Shown one piece after another: positions 21,059 to 28,824 of a DNA stretch of 64,000 nucleotides. A program made the translations under genes and the position numbers. Below the pieces are notes generated by a model. It made no database searches. It was not told the DNA's origin and saw only the letters and a list, made by a program, of their open reading frames with translations. Location: positions 248,001 to 312,000 of the forward strand of contig NZ_LIOL01000005.1 of NCBI RefSeq assembly GCF_001418005.1, in the 5' to 3' direction. Source of the stretch: Chelatococcus sambhunathii. Its GTDB lineage: Bacteria > Pseudomonadota > Alphaproteobacteria > Rhizobiales > Beijerinckiaceae. Each line of letters opens with the position of its first letter. Position 1 is the stretch's first letter.

Positions 21059-21568
21059 TTAAATAAAAACTCCTCCGAAGACACGCTACGCTCTCTTGGC
21101 CTGATGACGCTCGGCAGCCGGTTGAAGCGGCTCGGCGAGCGGCTCCAGGCGGAGGTGCAGCCGATCCTGAGCGAGCTGGCGCCGCCGGTGGCCGCGGGCC
21201 AGCATCCGCTCCTGGCGGCGCTGTCGAAGCACGGCGCGCTGACCGTGGGCGAGCTCGCGGCGCTGCTCGGCGTCGCGCAGCCGGGGATCACCCGGGCTGT
21301 CGGGCAGCTCGCCGGGATCGGCCTCGTCGCGGTCACCACCGCGGCGGAAGACGGCCGCCGGCGGCTCGTCTCCCTCTCGCCGGACGGGGTGGCCTTCGTG
21401 GCTGCGGCGCGGGAGGGCGTCTGGCTCCGCGTCGAGAAGGCGGTGGCCGATCTTTGCGCGGGATTCGGCGACGAGCTTCTGGCGCATATCGGCAGCATCG
21501 AGGACGGGCTCGCGCGAAAGCCGCTGACGGCGCGTGCCGTGGAGGAGCGACAGGATGACCTCGCATGA
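21056..21568 (+). CDS. MarR-family transcriptional regulator
   Basis: About 170 aa. The winged helix spans roughly residues 50-110, with the HTH in LTVGELAALLGVAQPGITRA and a wing at TTAAEDGRRRLVSLS. The N-terminal helix TLGSRLKRLGERLQ is the type seen in MarR proteins joined to, or paired with, GNAT acetyltransferases. The start is uncertain: ATGs at 21044, 21056 and 21104 are all in frame and none has a clear ribosome binding site; 21056 would give a nearly leaderless transcript. It overlaps the GNAT gene by 14 nt. It is probably autoregulated through the tandem repeat upstream. Confidence 0.85.
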   Translation: MLNKNSSEDTLRSLGLMTLGSRLKRLGERLQAEVQPILSELAPPVAAGQHPLLAALSKHGALTVGELAALLGVAQPGITRAVGQLAGIGLVAVTTAAEDGRRRLVSLSPDGVAFVAAAREGVWLRVEKAVADLCAGFGDELLAHIGSIEDGLARKPLTARAVEERQDDLA

Positions 21569-22244
21569 GCTCGATCGCCCGGCCTGGGCTTCGCTGACCT
21601 CGCGGCACCAGGCCTTCGCCGACGGAGATGCGAAGGCGCGGCGGTATCGCCCTTCGATCGTGCCGTTCGCGGCAAGCGCCGACGACAGCCCGGAAAGCCT
21701 CGAAGCGCTCGGGACCCTGCTGGAGCCGGGCGACACGGCAGTCCTCCTGCAGGCCGGCGAGATCCGCCTGCCCGCGAGCCTTCGCGCGATCAGGCGCGCC
21801 GAAGGCGTCCAGATGCTGGCCGACGGCGGCCACGCGCCCTTCGAGGACGACAGGATCGCGCGGCGGCTCACGCCGGCGGATGCCGAGGACATGCTGGCGC
21901 TCGCCGCGCTCACCGAGCCCGGCCCCTTCACCCTGCGCGCGCTCGACATCGGCCGCTTCTGGGGCGTGCGCGAGAACGGCCGGCTGGTCGCCATGGCCGG
22001 CGAGCGCATGGCCCAGCCGGGTCACGTCGAACTCAGCGGCGTCTGCACCCATCCCGAAGCGAGGGGCCGCGGCCTCGCCCGCCTGCTGTCGCGCTACGTG
22101 GCGGGACGGATCGCACACGGCGGCGACCGGCCCTATCTGCACGCCTTCGCCAGTAACACCGCCGCCATCCGCCTCTACGCATCGATCGGCTTCATCTTGC
22201 GCACGACGATGCAGGTCGCGGTGATTGAGCGCGTGGATGATTGA
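21555..22244 (+). CDS. GNAT-family N-acetyltransferase
   Basis: This 229-aa protein has a C-terminal GNAT domain (about residues 105-225). The acetyl-CoA loop reads VCTHPEARGRGLARLL and is followed by ASNTAAIRLYASIGF, the usual beta-6/alpha-4 segment. The N-terminal 100 residues form the extra lobe seen in the FR47-like subgroup. The ATG at 21555 has GGAGGAGCGACAGG upstream and overlaps the MarR gene, so the two are translationally coupled. The acetylated substrate, perhaps an amine or antibiotic, is unknown. Confidence 0.9.
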   Translation: MTSHELDRPAWASLTSRHQAFADGDAKARRYRPSIVPFAASADDSPESLEALGTLLEPGDTAVLLQAGEIRLPASLRAIRRAEGVQMLADGGHAPFEDDRIARRLTPADAEDMLALAALTEPGPFTLRALDIGRFWGVRENGRLVAMAGERMAQPGHVELSGVCTHPEARGRGLARLLSRYVAGRIAHGGDRPYLHAFASNTAAIRLYASIGFILRTTMQVAVIERVDD

Positions 22245-22290
22245 CGCGGCGCGCTGTCGGTGTGTGAGGCGGCTCGCGATGCGTCTGCCG

Positions 22291-23013
22291 TCAATCAAAA
22301 AGTCCGGGCTGATCGGGGTCGGGCGGGTTGTCGGGGCGATAGTCCGGCGATGATCGTGGTGACGGCTCTGCCAATTTCTCAAGCGCTCTGAAGTAGCCTT
22401 CAGCGAAACACTCCAGCATTTCGATCTTGCGGCGCATATCGACGCGAGGGATATCTCTAGCGTCGATAACGTGAAGCTCTCGTGGTTGTTTTGGTCCCGG
22501 GCAGCTGAAATCTAGAATTTCAAATCGCGCGTCCTCAAGGTCAGGATCCTGCATCAGGATTTCGTCGACAAGTGTTACAAAGAGCGAAAGTCGCTCACCT
22601 GCAAGGGGGTTCTGCCGCCAAAAGCTGAACCAAGGGAAATAAAGTTGACCTCCTACACCGTAAATCATTGGTGGATCGAAGGGTATCATCAACCCGCGTC
22701 CAACCGGATAATAACGTCTATCAACACTTTGATAGAAGCGGGGGGAAACATTGGAAAAATGATCGCGAATTAGTGGAAGAACTTCAAGAAGGTTCTGTCG
22801 AACACTTTCGCGCGGTAGCTTCTGAATGCCTCGAAATACCTCGTCATAAGGAGCATTCAGCAGAAGCATGTCTCGAGTGGCTAAATAGAGCGGCTTGTAA
22901 TTGAACTGAGGCGGATTGCGCGCCAGCTGAACAAGTGCTCTGGCTATAACGTTGGGATCGCCGCGCCAGTTTCGTGCAAGATGTTGGACCGAAGGTATGC
23001 GCAAATCTGCCAT
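22291..23013 (-). CDS. protein of unknown family, operon partner of a Panacea antitoxin (candidate toxin)
   Basis: I do not recognise a characterised family. The product has 240 aa. The N-terminal half is predicted helical (VQHLARNWRGDPNVIARALV; LPRESVRQNLLEVLPLIRDH). The middle has a mixed aromatic stretch (GGQLYFPWFSFWRQNPLAGE), then a beta/alpha part with FEILDFSCPGPKQPRELHV. The C-terminus is proline/aspartate-rich and ends in DQPGLFD. Its ATG (23011-23013) lies 11 nt after the stop of the Panacea gene with an AGGTG ribosome binding site, so the two genes form a bicistron with the antitoxin-like gene first. Base composition is clearly less GC-rich than the flanks. The toxin role is inferred only from the partner and operon arrangement. 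Confidence 0.8.
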   Translation of the reverse strand: MADLRIPSVQHLARNWRGDPNVIARALVQLARNPPQFNYKPLYLATRDMLLLNAPYDEVFRGIQKLPRESVRQNLLEVLPLIRDHFSNVSPRFYQSVDRRYYPVGRGLMIPFDPPMIYGVGGQLYFPWFSFWRQNPLAGERLSLFVTLVDEILMQDPDLEDARFEILDFSCPGPKQPRELHVIDARDIPRVDMRRKIEMLECFAEGYFRALEKLAEPSPRSSPDYRPDNPPDPDQPGLFD

Positions 23014-23024
23014 GCAGCACCTGC

Positions 23025-23531
23025 CTATTGAACGGAGAAAGGACACCTCACCTTCGAGTAAAACTCTTGTATCTTGAAATTATCAATCTTCATGCCTGGA
23101 TTCACAATTCCCCCATGATTCCAAGCTGCATGCCACGGACCTCCTTTCGCGTGACTTAATGTCACTAGTTCACCTGCTGGCAGCCTAGAGTAGAATCCAA
23201 CGACCTCGCTTAGCAACGACTCGGTCTGAATGTCGAAATTATACCGCACAATGCGGCGTTGGCCATCAGCCGGATCAATTCGTGTGGCGCGCCCGACAAT
23301 TGGCAGGTGATCGTAGGATTTAAACTCGTGATAGAGGTAGGGGAGGACAGGGCCATATTCCCAAGCTTCGAACCCATGTCGCACTAGGGGGCGGTCAAGT
23401 TCAATAAGCGACCACACGTGGCAAAAATATACGATCTTCTGAAGAGCGAGATTAGTCACCGGTCGACTGTTCCCTTCACAGAAGTCGAGCGTGAAGTTCG
23501 CTATGGCGCGTCCATCGTAGCCGTCAATCAT
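23025..23531 (-). CDS. Panacea/SocA-domain antitoxin-like protein (DUF4065)
   Basis: This 168-aa protein is almost entirely a Panacea (SocA-like, DUF4065) domain. Recognisable stretches are LALQKIVYFCHVW, FEAWEYGPVLPYLYHEFK and the late LSHAKGGPWHAAW. Panacea domains act as antitoxins that neutralise many unrelated toxins; SocA of Caulobacter is a proteolytic adaptor for its toxin. The ATG at 23529-23531 has a modest GGGGAACGAG ribosome binding site, and the longer open frame upstream runs into the tRNA gene and is not coding. It is encoded directly downstream of tRNA-Arg and 11 nt before the unknown 240-aa gene. The composition suggests acquisition by transfer. Confidence 0.88.
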   Translation of the reverse strand: MIDGYDGRAIANFTLDFCEGNSRPVTNLALQKIVYFCHVWSLIELDRPLVRHGFEAWEYGPVLPYLYHEFKSYDHLPIVGRATRIDPADGQRRIVRYNFDIQTESLLSEVVGFYSRLPAGELVTLSHAKGGPWHAAWNHGGIVNPGMKIDNFKIQEFYSKVRCPFSVQ

Positions 23532-23712
23532 GACTCGTTCCCCATCTGTTCTTATCGTCAATCGAGCCAACGAGCAATCCGTTGCGGTCAGCGGATCCAA
23601 GGGAATCGTAATAGCTGGAAGGCAGCTCGCATAACGTAAACAGCGGCTCGGCTTCTCCCAAGCCCGCTGCCGATAACTAAATTCTCGAAAGCGAACATCC
23701 GCAAGCAAGAAA

Positions 23713-23789
23713 TGGCGCGCCCGAAAGGATTCGAACCTCTGACCCCCAGATTCGTAGTCTGGTGCTCTATCCAGCTGAGCTACGGGCGC
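23713..23789 (-). tRNA. tRNA-Arg (anticodon ACG)
   Basis: On the minus strand, a 7-bp acceptor stem (GCGCCCG / CGGGCGC), D-arm TAGCTCAGCTGGATAGAGC, anticodon arm CCAGA-CTACGAA-TCTGG with anticodon ACG, T-arm with GGTTCGAATCC, and an encoded 3' CCA. The 77-nt cloverleaf is complete. ACG is read as ICG after deamination and decodes CGU/CGC/CGA. A less GC-rich toxin-antitoxin-like operon lies on its 3' side, the usual side for island insertion. Confidence 0.98.
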
Positions 23790-23992
23790 AACCAGTGCCG
23801 GCTTCACGCGAAGTGTCCGGCGACGAGGCCGTTCAATTAAAGCCTCGCGGGCGGCTTGGCAAGCCCTGCCGTGCGATAATCCTCTGCGTTGTCCACCGGT
23901 CGGCCGGCCGGCCGTTCGAAGGCGCGGCTGAGCTGGACGAAACTCGACGTGGCGGGTCCGGCACGCGGCCGCGCGGCCTGCAGGCCCCCCGC

Positions 23993-25453
23993 TCAGGCGC
24001 CGTTGCCGTTCGTGCGGTCCGGCAGGTGGATGCGGAAGGCGGCGCCGGGGCCCTCCTCCTCCAGCACGATGTGGCCGCCGTGCAGGGCGACGAGCTCGGC
24101 CGTGATGGCGAGGCCGAGGCCGACGCCGCCGCGCCGGCTCGTGCCCTGGAAGGCCTCGAACAGGTGCTCGCGCGCCTTTGCCGGCACGCCGGGGCCGTTG
24201 TCGGCGACGCGGATCACGGTGGAGCGGCCGTCGCGCCGGGCGGCGATGGTGAGGGTCGGCACGGAGGGGCCGGCGCCCGCCTGCGCCAGGGCCTGCACCG
24301 CGTTGCGGCCGAGGTTGATGAGGATGCGCGAGAGCTGGTCCGGGTCGGCGTCGACGGTGATGTCCTCGTCCATGTCGACGACGAAGGTGATGCCGTTGCC
24401 TGCGAGGTCGAGGAAATCGGCGAGGTCGCGCACCAGCGGCGCCAGCCTGACGACGCGCCGGCGCGGCTGCGGCTCGGCCGCGCGGCCGTAGGCGAGCGTC
24501 GCCTCGCAGAAGGCGATGGCGCGCCCCAGCGTCGCGATGAGCTTGGGCGCGACGCGCCGCACCGTCGGGTCCGACAACTGGCTCAGCCGGTCGGAGAGGA
24601 GCTGGGCCGAGGCGAGCAGGTTGCGCAGGTCGTGGTTCACCTTGCTCACGGCGAGGCCGAGGTTGGCGAGGTGCTTCTTCTGCAGGAGCTCGCGCGACAG
24701 CGTCTCCTGCATCAGGGCGAGCGCGCGCTCGACCTCGCCGATCTCGTCGCGCCGCTCCGAGGGGCGGATGACCCGCTCCGCATCCTCCGGGTTGTGCTCG
24801 AAGGCGGTGACATTGGCCGCGAGCCGGCGCACCGGGCGCACGATGATGAGGTGGAGCGCGAGATAGACGAGGAAGGCCGTGATGCCGGAGATGGCGAGCG
24901 ACAGGATGAGGATGTTGCGCGAGAAGGTGAGCATTGCCACCCTGAGCGGCCGCTCGTCCATCACGATCTCGACGAAATCCGCCCCGCCCTTGCCGGCCCC
25001 GATGACGCGCACCGGTCCCTGGGCCGGAAAGACGAGCGTCTCGAAGGCATCGGCGATCAGCGTCGCCCAGTGGGTGTCGCGCAGGTCGATGACGCGGGCG
25101 ACCTCGGGCGGCATCTCGGCGGTGGCGAGCAGGCGCCGCGCACCGCCGACGCGCACCGCCACGGCCCGGGCGCCGACGCCGGCGAGCAGCTTCTCCTCGA
25201 AGCCGGAGGGAACGCCGCCGGGTGGCACGGCTTCCAGCACCACACCCGCGACCTGCGCGGCGGCGAGCCGGTCGTTCAGCCAGTTGCGGCGGAAGTTGGC
25301 GACCGAGGGCACATAGATCAGCACTTCCGCCAGCATGACGAAGAGGCCGGTGAGCACGAGCAGGCGCGCCGACAGGCCGAAACGGACGGACCCGCGCGGG
25401 TCACCCGTCGGTGTGCGCTCGCTGTCGATGCTCTCGTCGGGCCTTGCGTCCAT
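23993..25453 (-). CDS. membrane sensor histidine kinase
   Basis: This 486-aa two-component sensor has a first membrane segment at about residues 30-50 (LLVLTGLFVMLAEVLIYV), a periplasmic sensor region to about 175, a second segment at about 185-210, and a HAMP linker (RPVRRLAANVTAFEHNPED). The dimerisation helix carries the phospho-accepting His274 in VNHDLRNLLA. The ATPase domain has LINLGRNAVQAL (N box), RVADNGPGVP (G1) and GGVGLGLAI (G2). GGAG precedes the ATG at 25451-25453. It follows the flavoprotein gene by 44 nt in the same direction, so co-transcription is likely. No response regulator is adjacent, so it is an orphan kinase. Confidence 0.93.
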   Translation of the reverse strand: MDARPDESIDSERTPTGDPRGSVRFGLSARLLVLTGLFVMLAEVLIYVPSVANFRRNWLNDRLAAAQVAGVVLEAVPPGGVPSGFEEKLLAGVGARAVAVRVGGARRLLATAEMPPEVARVIDLRDTHWATLIADAFETLVFPAQGPVRVIGAGKGGADFVEIVMDERPLRVAMLTFSRNILILSLAISGITAFLVYLALHLIIVRPVRRLAANVTAFEHNPEDAERVIRPSERRDEIGEVERALALMQETLSRELLQKKHLANLGLAVSKVNHDLRNLLASAQLLSDRLSQLSDPTVRRVAPKLIATLGRAIAFCEATLAYGRAAEPQPRRRVVRLAPLVRDLADFLDLAGNGITFVVDMDEDITVDADPDQLSRILINLGRNAVQALAQAGAGPSVPTLTIAARRDGRSTVIRVADNGPGVPAKAREHLFEAFQGTSRRGGVGLGLAITAELVALHGGHIVLEEEGPGAAFRIHLPDRTNGNGA

Positions 25454-25497
25454 GACGCTCCGTCTTCGTCGCTCTGCCTCGTCCGCTCGCGCGCCGT

Positions 25498-26934
25498 TCA
25501 GTCTAAGCGCCGCAGGAAGCCGATGAGCCGCCTCACCATCGGCTTGGCGGCACTCGGCGTATAATATGACATGGCGACGCGCCGCGAGATTTCGGAGAGG
25601 GTGGGGTAGGGCACGGTGAGCCCGGCGAGGTCCCTGATCCGGAGATTGCGGGTCATGGCGAGCGTCCAGGGGGTGATGAGCTCGCCCGCACCAGGCGCGG
25701 CGATGCCGCAGCCGAGGATGCGCCCGCCGCGGCCGAGGATCACCTTGATCTCGCCCTCTGTCCGCCGCTCCGCCTGGGCCCGGTCGTTCTCGGCCACCGG
25801 CCAGCGCAGCACGGTGATGCGTCCGCCGTCCGCCCGCGCCTCCTCCTCCGTCATGCCGACCACGGCGAGTTCCGGATCGGTGAAGGTGACGCGCGGCATC
25901 GCCCGCATGTCGACGCGCGGCCTGAGGCGGAAGAGGGCGCTGCGGATCACGAGCCCCGCGTGGTAATTGGCGACATGGGTGAACTGCCGGCCGCCGCCGT
26001 CCGGCCCGGCGCAATCCCCGATGGCGTAGACGCGCCGGTTGCTGGTGCGAAGGTGCTGGTCCACGGCGATGCCGCGTTCGTCATGGGCGATGCCGGCCGC
26101 CTCGAGCTCGAGCCCATCGGTCGCGGGGCGCCGGCCGGTGGCGACGAGGAGGTGGCTCGCTTTCAGCTCCGTGCGGGTGCCCCGGTTCTCGACGACGAGG
26201 CGGATATCGCCATCCTCGCCCGCGACCTCGCTGACGGTGGCGTTCTCGCGGATGGCGACGCCGTCGCGGCGCAAGGCGGCGAGGACATGGGCGGCAAGCT
26301 CGGGATCCTCCCGGCCGAGGGCGCGTCCGGCCTCGATCACGGTGACCGGCGCGCCGAGGCGCCGGTGCGCCTGCGCCAGCTCGAGGCCGATGGTGCCGCC
26401 GCCGACGATGACGAGATGCTCGGGCCGCCGCGTCAGGTCGAAGGCCGTCTCGTTGGTGAGGAAGGGCACGCTGTCGAGGCCGGCGATGGCCGGCACGGCC
26501 GGACGCGAGCCGGTGGCGAGGACGAAGCGGCGCGGCTTCACGATGACGTTGCCCGCTTCCAGCGTGTCGCGGGCCACGAACCGGGCGCTGGCGCGCACCA
26601 CGCGCACGCCGAGGGCGGTGAAACGCGCCGCCGAATCGTTCGGCGCGATGGCGCCGATGACCGAGTGCACATGCTCGCGCACGCGGGCGTAATTGACCTG
26701 CGGGTCGAGCGTGCCAAGGCCGAACGCGCCCGCCTGCCGGATGTCGTGGGCGCGCCTTGCCGCGGCGATCAGGGCCTTCGACGGCACGCAGCCGACGTTG
26801 AGGCAGTCGCCGCCCATCTCCCCGCGCTCGATGAGCACCACCGGCACGCCGAAGGCGGCGGCCGCCGCCGCGACCGACAGGCCGGCCGAGCCGGCGCCGA
26901 CGATGCACAGGTCCGGACGCAAGGTTTCCGCCAC
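25498..26934 (-). CDS. class I pyridine nucleotide-disulfide oxidoreductase (mercuric reductase/lipoamide dehydrogenase-like)
   Basis: This 478-aa NAD(P)H:disulfide flavoenzyme has the FAD motif IVGAGSAGLS (about residues 11-20) and redox disulfide GGDCLNVGCVPSK (Cys44, Cys49). The NAD motif is VIVGGGTIGLEL, and a second FAD motif reads VYAIGDCAG. The C-terminal interface reads VPYPTLSEISRRVA, where lipoamide dehydrogenase and glutathione reductase carry HxHPT; the catalytic His is replaced by Tyr. It therefore probably does not act on lipoamide or glutathione in the standard way. It lacks the extra C-terminal Cys pair of true MerA. It is next to a TVP38 membrane protein, a recurrent pairing, and a sensor kinase. 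Confidence 0.9.
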   Translation of the reverse strand: MAETLRPDLCIVGAGSAGLSVAAAAAAFGVPVVLIERGEMGGDCLNVGCVPSKALIAAARRAHDIRQAGAFGLGTLDPQVNYARVREHVHSVIGAIAPNDSAARFTALGVRVVRASARFVARDTLEAGNVIVKPRRFVLATGSRPAVPAIAGLDSVPFLTNETAFDLTRRPEHLVIVGGGTIGLELAQAHRRLGAPVTVIEAGRALGREDPELAAHVLAALRRDGVAIRENATVSEVAGEDGDIRLVVENRGTRTELKASHLLVATGRRPATDGLELEAAGIAHDERGIAVDQHLRTSNRRVYAIGDCAGPDGGGRQFTHVANYHAGLVIRSALFRLRPRVDMRAMPRVTFTDPELAVVGMTEEEARADGGRITVLRWPVAENDRAQAERRTEGEIKVILGRGGRILGCGIAAPGAGELITPWTLAMTRNLRIRDLAGLTVPYPTLSEISRRVAMSYYTPSAAKPMVRRLIGFLRRLD

Positions 26935-26965
26935 GGCACACTCCCAGGTTGCTTCGGAACGAGGG

Positions 26966-27811
26966 TTACGGGACCGGGCCGTTGTCGTCGAGCCCCTTGT
27001 CGAGTCCTTTGTCGAGCCCTTGGAGGCGGCGCGCGAACAGCCGGCGCATCAGCGGCGGCAGGAGGGCGATGAAGCCGAGCGCGCCGAAGGCGATGAAGAT
27101 GTGCTTGTTGATCAGCGTCTTCTTGTTCAGCGTCAGCGTGCACGCCTCGCGCGCCGCCGCGAGGCAGGCCTCGTAGGCCTCCTGCTGGGCCGCGACCGCG
27201 CCATCGAGCCCCGCGCCGGCGAAGGCGAAGGCGAAGGTGCCGGGTACGATGCCGACGATGGTCGTCAGCGCATAGGTGGCGAAGGGCACGCCGAAAAGGG
27301 CGGGGGCGATATTGACCAGCCAGAACGGAAAGACCGGCACGAGCCGCAGGAAGAGCATGTAGGCCACGGCGTCGCGGCGGAAGCCGGCGGCAAGCCGCTG
27401 CAAGAAGGGCCCGGCCTTTGCCGCCAGTACGTCGCCGAGCGAGGTGCGCGCCACGAGGAAGATGACGAGCGCGCCGCTCGTCGCCGCGACGAGGGCGGCG
27501 AGCCCGCCGATCAGCCAGCCGAACAGGAAGCCGCCGAAGATGGTGAGCACAAGCCCGCCGGGCAGCGAAAGGGCCACGACGAGTGCATAGCCGAGGACGT
27601 AGGCCACGAGCGCGGCGGCCAGGTTTCCGTCGACATAGTGCTTGAGCTCGACGCGCCGGGCGAGCAACTGGTCGAAGGACAGGTACCGGTGCAGGCCGAA
27701 CGCGAGCGCGAGCGCTGTGCCGGCGAGGATGATCGCGAGCGGCAGGAACCGCCGCGCGGGATGCCGCGGCCGGGGGCCGCGCTTCGTGCCCCGATCCCCG
27801 TCAGCCCTCAT
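26966..27811 (-). CDS. TVP38/TMEM64 (VTT domain) family membrane protein
   Basis: This 281-aa inner-membrane protein has a basic N-terminus, a first membrane segment around residues 22-42, and a VTT core. The core includes VALSLPGGLVLTIFGGFLFG, FLVARTSLGD and FLRLVPVFPFWLVNIAPALF, all characteristic of TVP38/DedA-related proteins. A hydrophobic helix near 240-260 precedes a short repeat (GLDKGLDKGLDD). DedA/VTT proteins are linked to lipid scrambling and membrane homeostasis. The ATG at 27809-27811 has AAGGAA nine bases upstream. The mercuric-reductase-like gene follows 31 nt downstream, so they likely form one operon together with the sensor kinase. Confidence 0.9.
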   Translation of the reverse strand: MRADGDRGTKRGPRPRHPARRFLPLAIILAGTALALAFGLHRYLSFDQLLARRVELKHYVDGNLAAALVAYVLGYALVVALSLPGGLVLTIFGGFLFGWLIGGLAALVAATSGALVIFLVARTSLGDVLAAKAGPFLQRLAAGFRRDAVAYMLFLRLVPVFPFWLVNIAPALFGVPFATYALTTIVGIVPGTFAFAFAGAGLDGAVAAQQEAYEACLAAAREACTLTLNKKTLINKHIFIAFGALGFIALLPPLMRRLFARRLQGLDKGLDKGLDDNGPVP

Positions 27812-27994
27812 TGCCGGTTCCTTGCCTGCCTGCTTCTCTTGTCCTTGCCGGGCCCGCGGCGAACCACGGGTCAGCCCCCGGAGCAACTTGCCGGAAGATG
27901 GCAGGGCCGGCCAGCCCGGCATGGGACGCGTCACCGCCTCGTGATGTCTCGCCGACGACCTCCGTCGGGCCGGCCAATGCGACGTGCCCGTGCA

Positions 27995-28023
27995 TTGACT
28001 TTCCCGCCTCCATCCGCCATAAG
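27995..28023 (+). promoter_or_regulatory. promoter candidate for rpmH-rnpA-yidC
   Basis: TTGACT (27995-28000), a 17-bp spacer and CATAAG (28018-28023) form a sigma-70-type promoter about 165 nt upstream of rpmH. The rest of the gene-free 27812-28192 stretch shows no other clear feature; no DnaA-box cluster is visible there. Confidence 0.55.
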
Positions 28024-28192
28024 CCGCGCAGGTTGGGCGGCGCTCGTCGGGGCGCCGCTTGTCGTTCTGCGACAACTCCCGTCGCCTTGCGGCAGCCAAC
28101 GCAAAAGAACAAGCAGCAGATGTGCCGCGTGACGGCACGCGGCGCCGGGCGGTCCCACCGGATCGACGGCGTCCACGATCGGAGATGAGGCC

Positions 28193-28327
28193 GTGAAGAG
28201 GACCTACCAACCGAGCAAGCTCGTGCGCAAGCGTCGCCACGGCTTCCGCGCGCGGATGGCGACGAAGGGCGGGCGCAAGGTGATCGCGGCGCGTCGCGCG
28301 CGCGGCCGCAAGCGTCTGTCGGCCTGA
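28193..28327 (+). CDS. rpmH: 50S ribosomal protein L34
   Basis: A 44-aa basic ribosomal protein with the near-invariant sequence [20 protein letters not shown] followed by [10 protein letters not shown]. It starts with GTG at 28193, with GGAG eight bases upstream; an ATG at 28185 is out of frame. It is the first gene of the conserved rpmH-rnpA-yidC group. It ends 20 nt before rnpA. Confidence 0.97.
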   Translation: MKRTYQPSKLVRKRRHGFRARMATKGGRKVIAARRARGRKRLSA

Positions 28328-28347
28328 GGCCGCCCCGCGGCGATGCC

Positions 28348-28824
28348 ATGCAGGGCGCTCCGGCAGCCGGACGGCGGCGCGGGCGCCTGCCCCGCCTGCG
28401 CAAGCGCGCCGAGTTCAAGGCGGCGGCGGGCGGCCGACGGTTTCACACGAGCCGCATGAGCGTCCAGGCCTTGCTGCGCGGCGCGCAGCCCCGCGGAGGC
28501 ATCATTCCCGCGGGTCCGCGTTTCGGTCTCACCGTCACGAAGAAGACCGGAGGTGCCGTCGAGCGCAATCGCATCCGGCGGCGCCTGCGGGCCGCGCTCG
28601 GCGCACTCGCTCCGCGCTGGCCGCAGGCCGACATCGATTTCGTGGTGGTGGCCCGGCGCGACGCCTTGACGGCTCCCTTTCCGGCCCTTGTCGAGGATCT
28701 CGACCGGGCCCTTGCGACCCTGACAGAAAAGACCACATCCACAACGTTCGGCGCGAAGCGTGCCCGGGCGCAGTCGGCGTTGGCCGCGGCACCTTTTCCC
28801 GGAACTGAAACGGATCGTCCATGA
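28348..28824 (+). CDS. rnpA: ribonuclease P protein component
   Basis: Protein subunit of RNase P, which assists the RNA in removing tRNA 5' leaders. The product has 158 aa, longer than the usual 115-130, with extensions at both ends. The core starts [10 protein letters not shown] and includes [20 protein letters not shown], carrying the family's RNR motif. Its stop overlaps the yidC start (ATGA at 28821-28824), giving translational coupling. Context between rpmH and yidC makes the call secure. Confidence 0.95.
   Translation: MQGAPAAGRRRGRLPRLRKRAEFKAAAGGRRFHTSRMSVQALLRGAQPRGGIIPAGPRFGLTVTKKTGGAVERNRIRRRLRAALGALAPRWPQADIDFVVVARRDALTAPFPALVEDLDRALATLTEKTTSTTFGAKRARAQSALAAAPFPGTETDRP

Noticed and set aside
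22245-23713. Attachment-site duplication of the tRNA-Arg 3' end marking an island boundary
   Set aside because: No second copy of the tRNA 3' sequence or an integrase gene was found within the patch or its left flank.
23025-23807. A longer Panacea protein starting at 23807
   Set aside because: The extension would run through the tRNA-Arg gene; the domain fits the ATG at 23531.
27812-28192. Replication origin near rpmH
   Set aside because: The rpmH-rnpA region can neighbour oriC in some bacteria, but no DnaA boxes or AT-rich unwinding element is visible and dnaA is absent.
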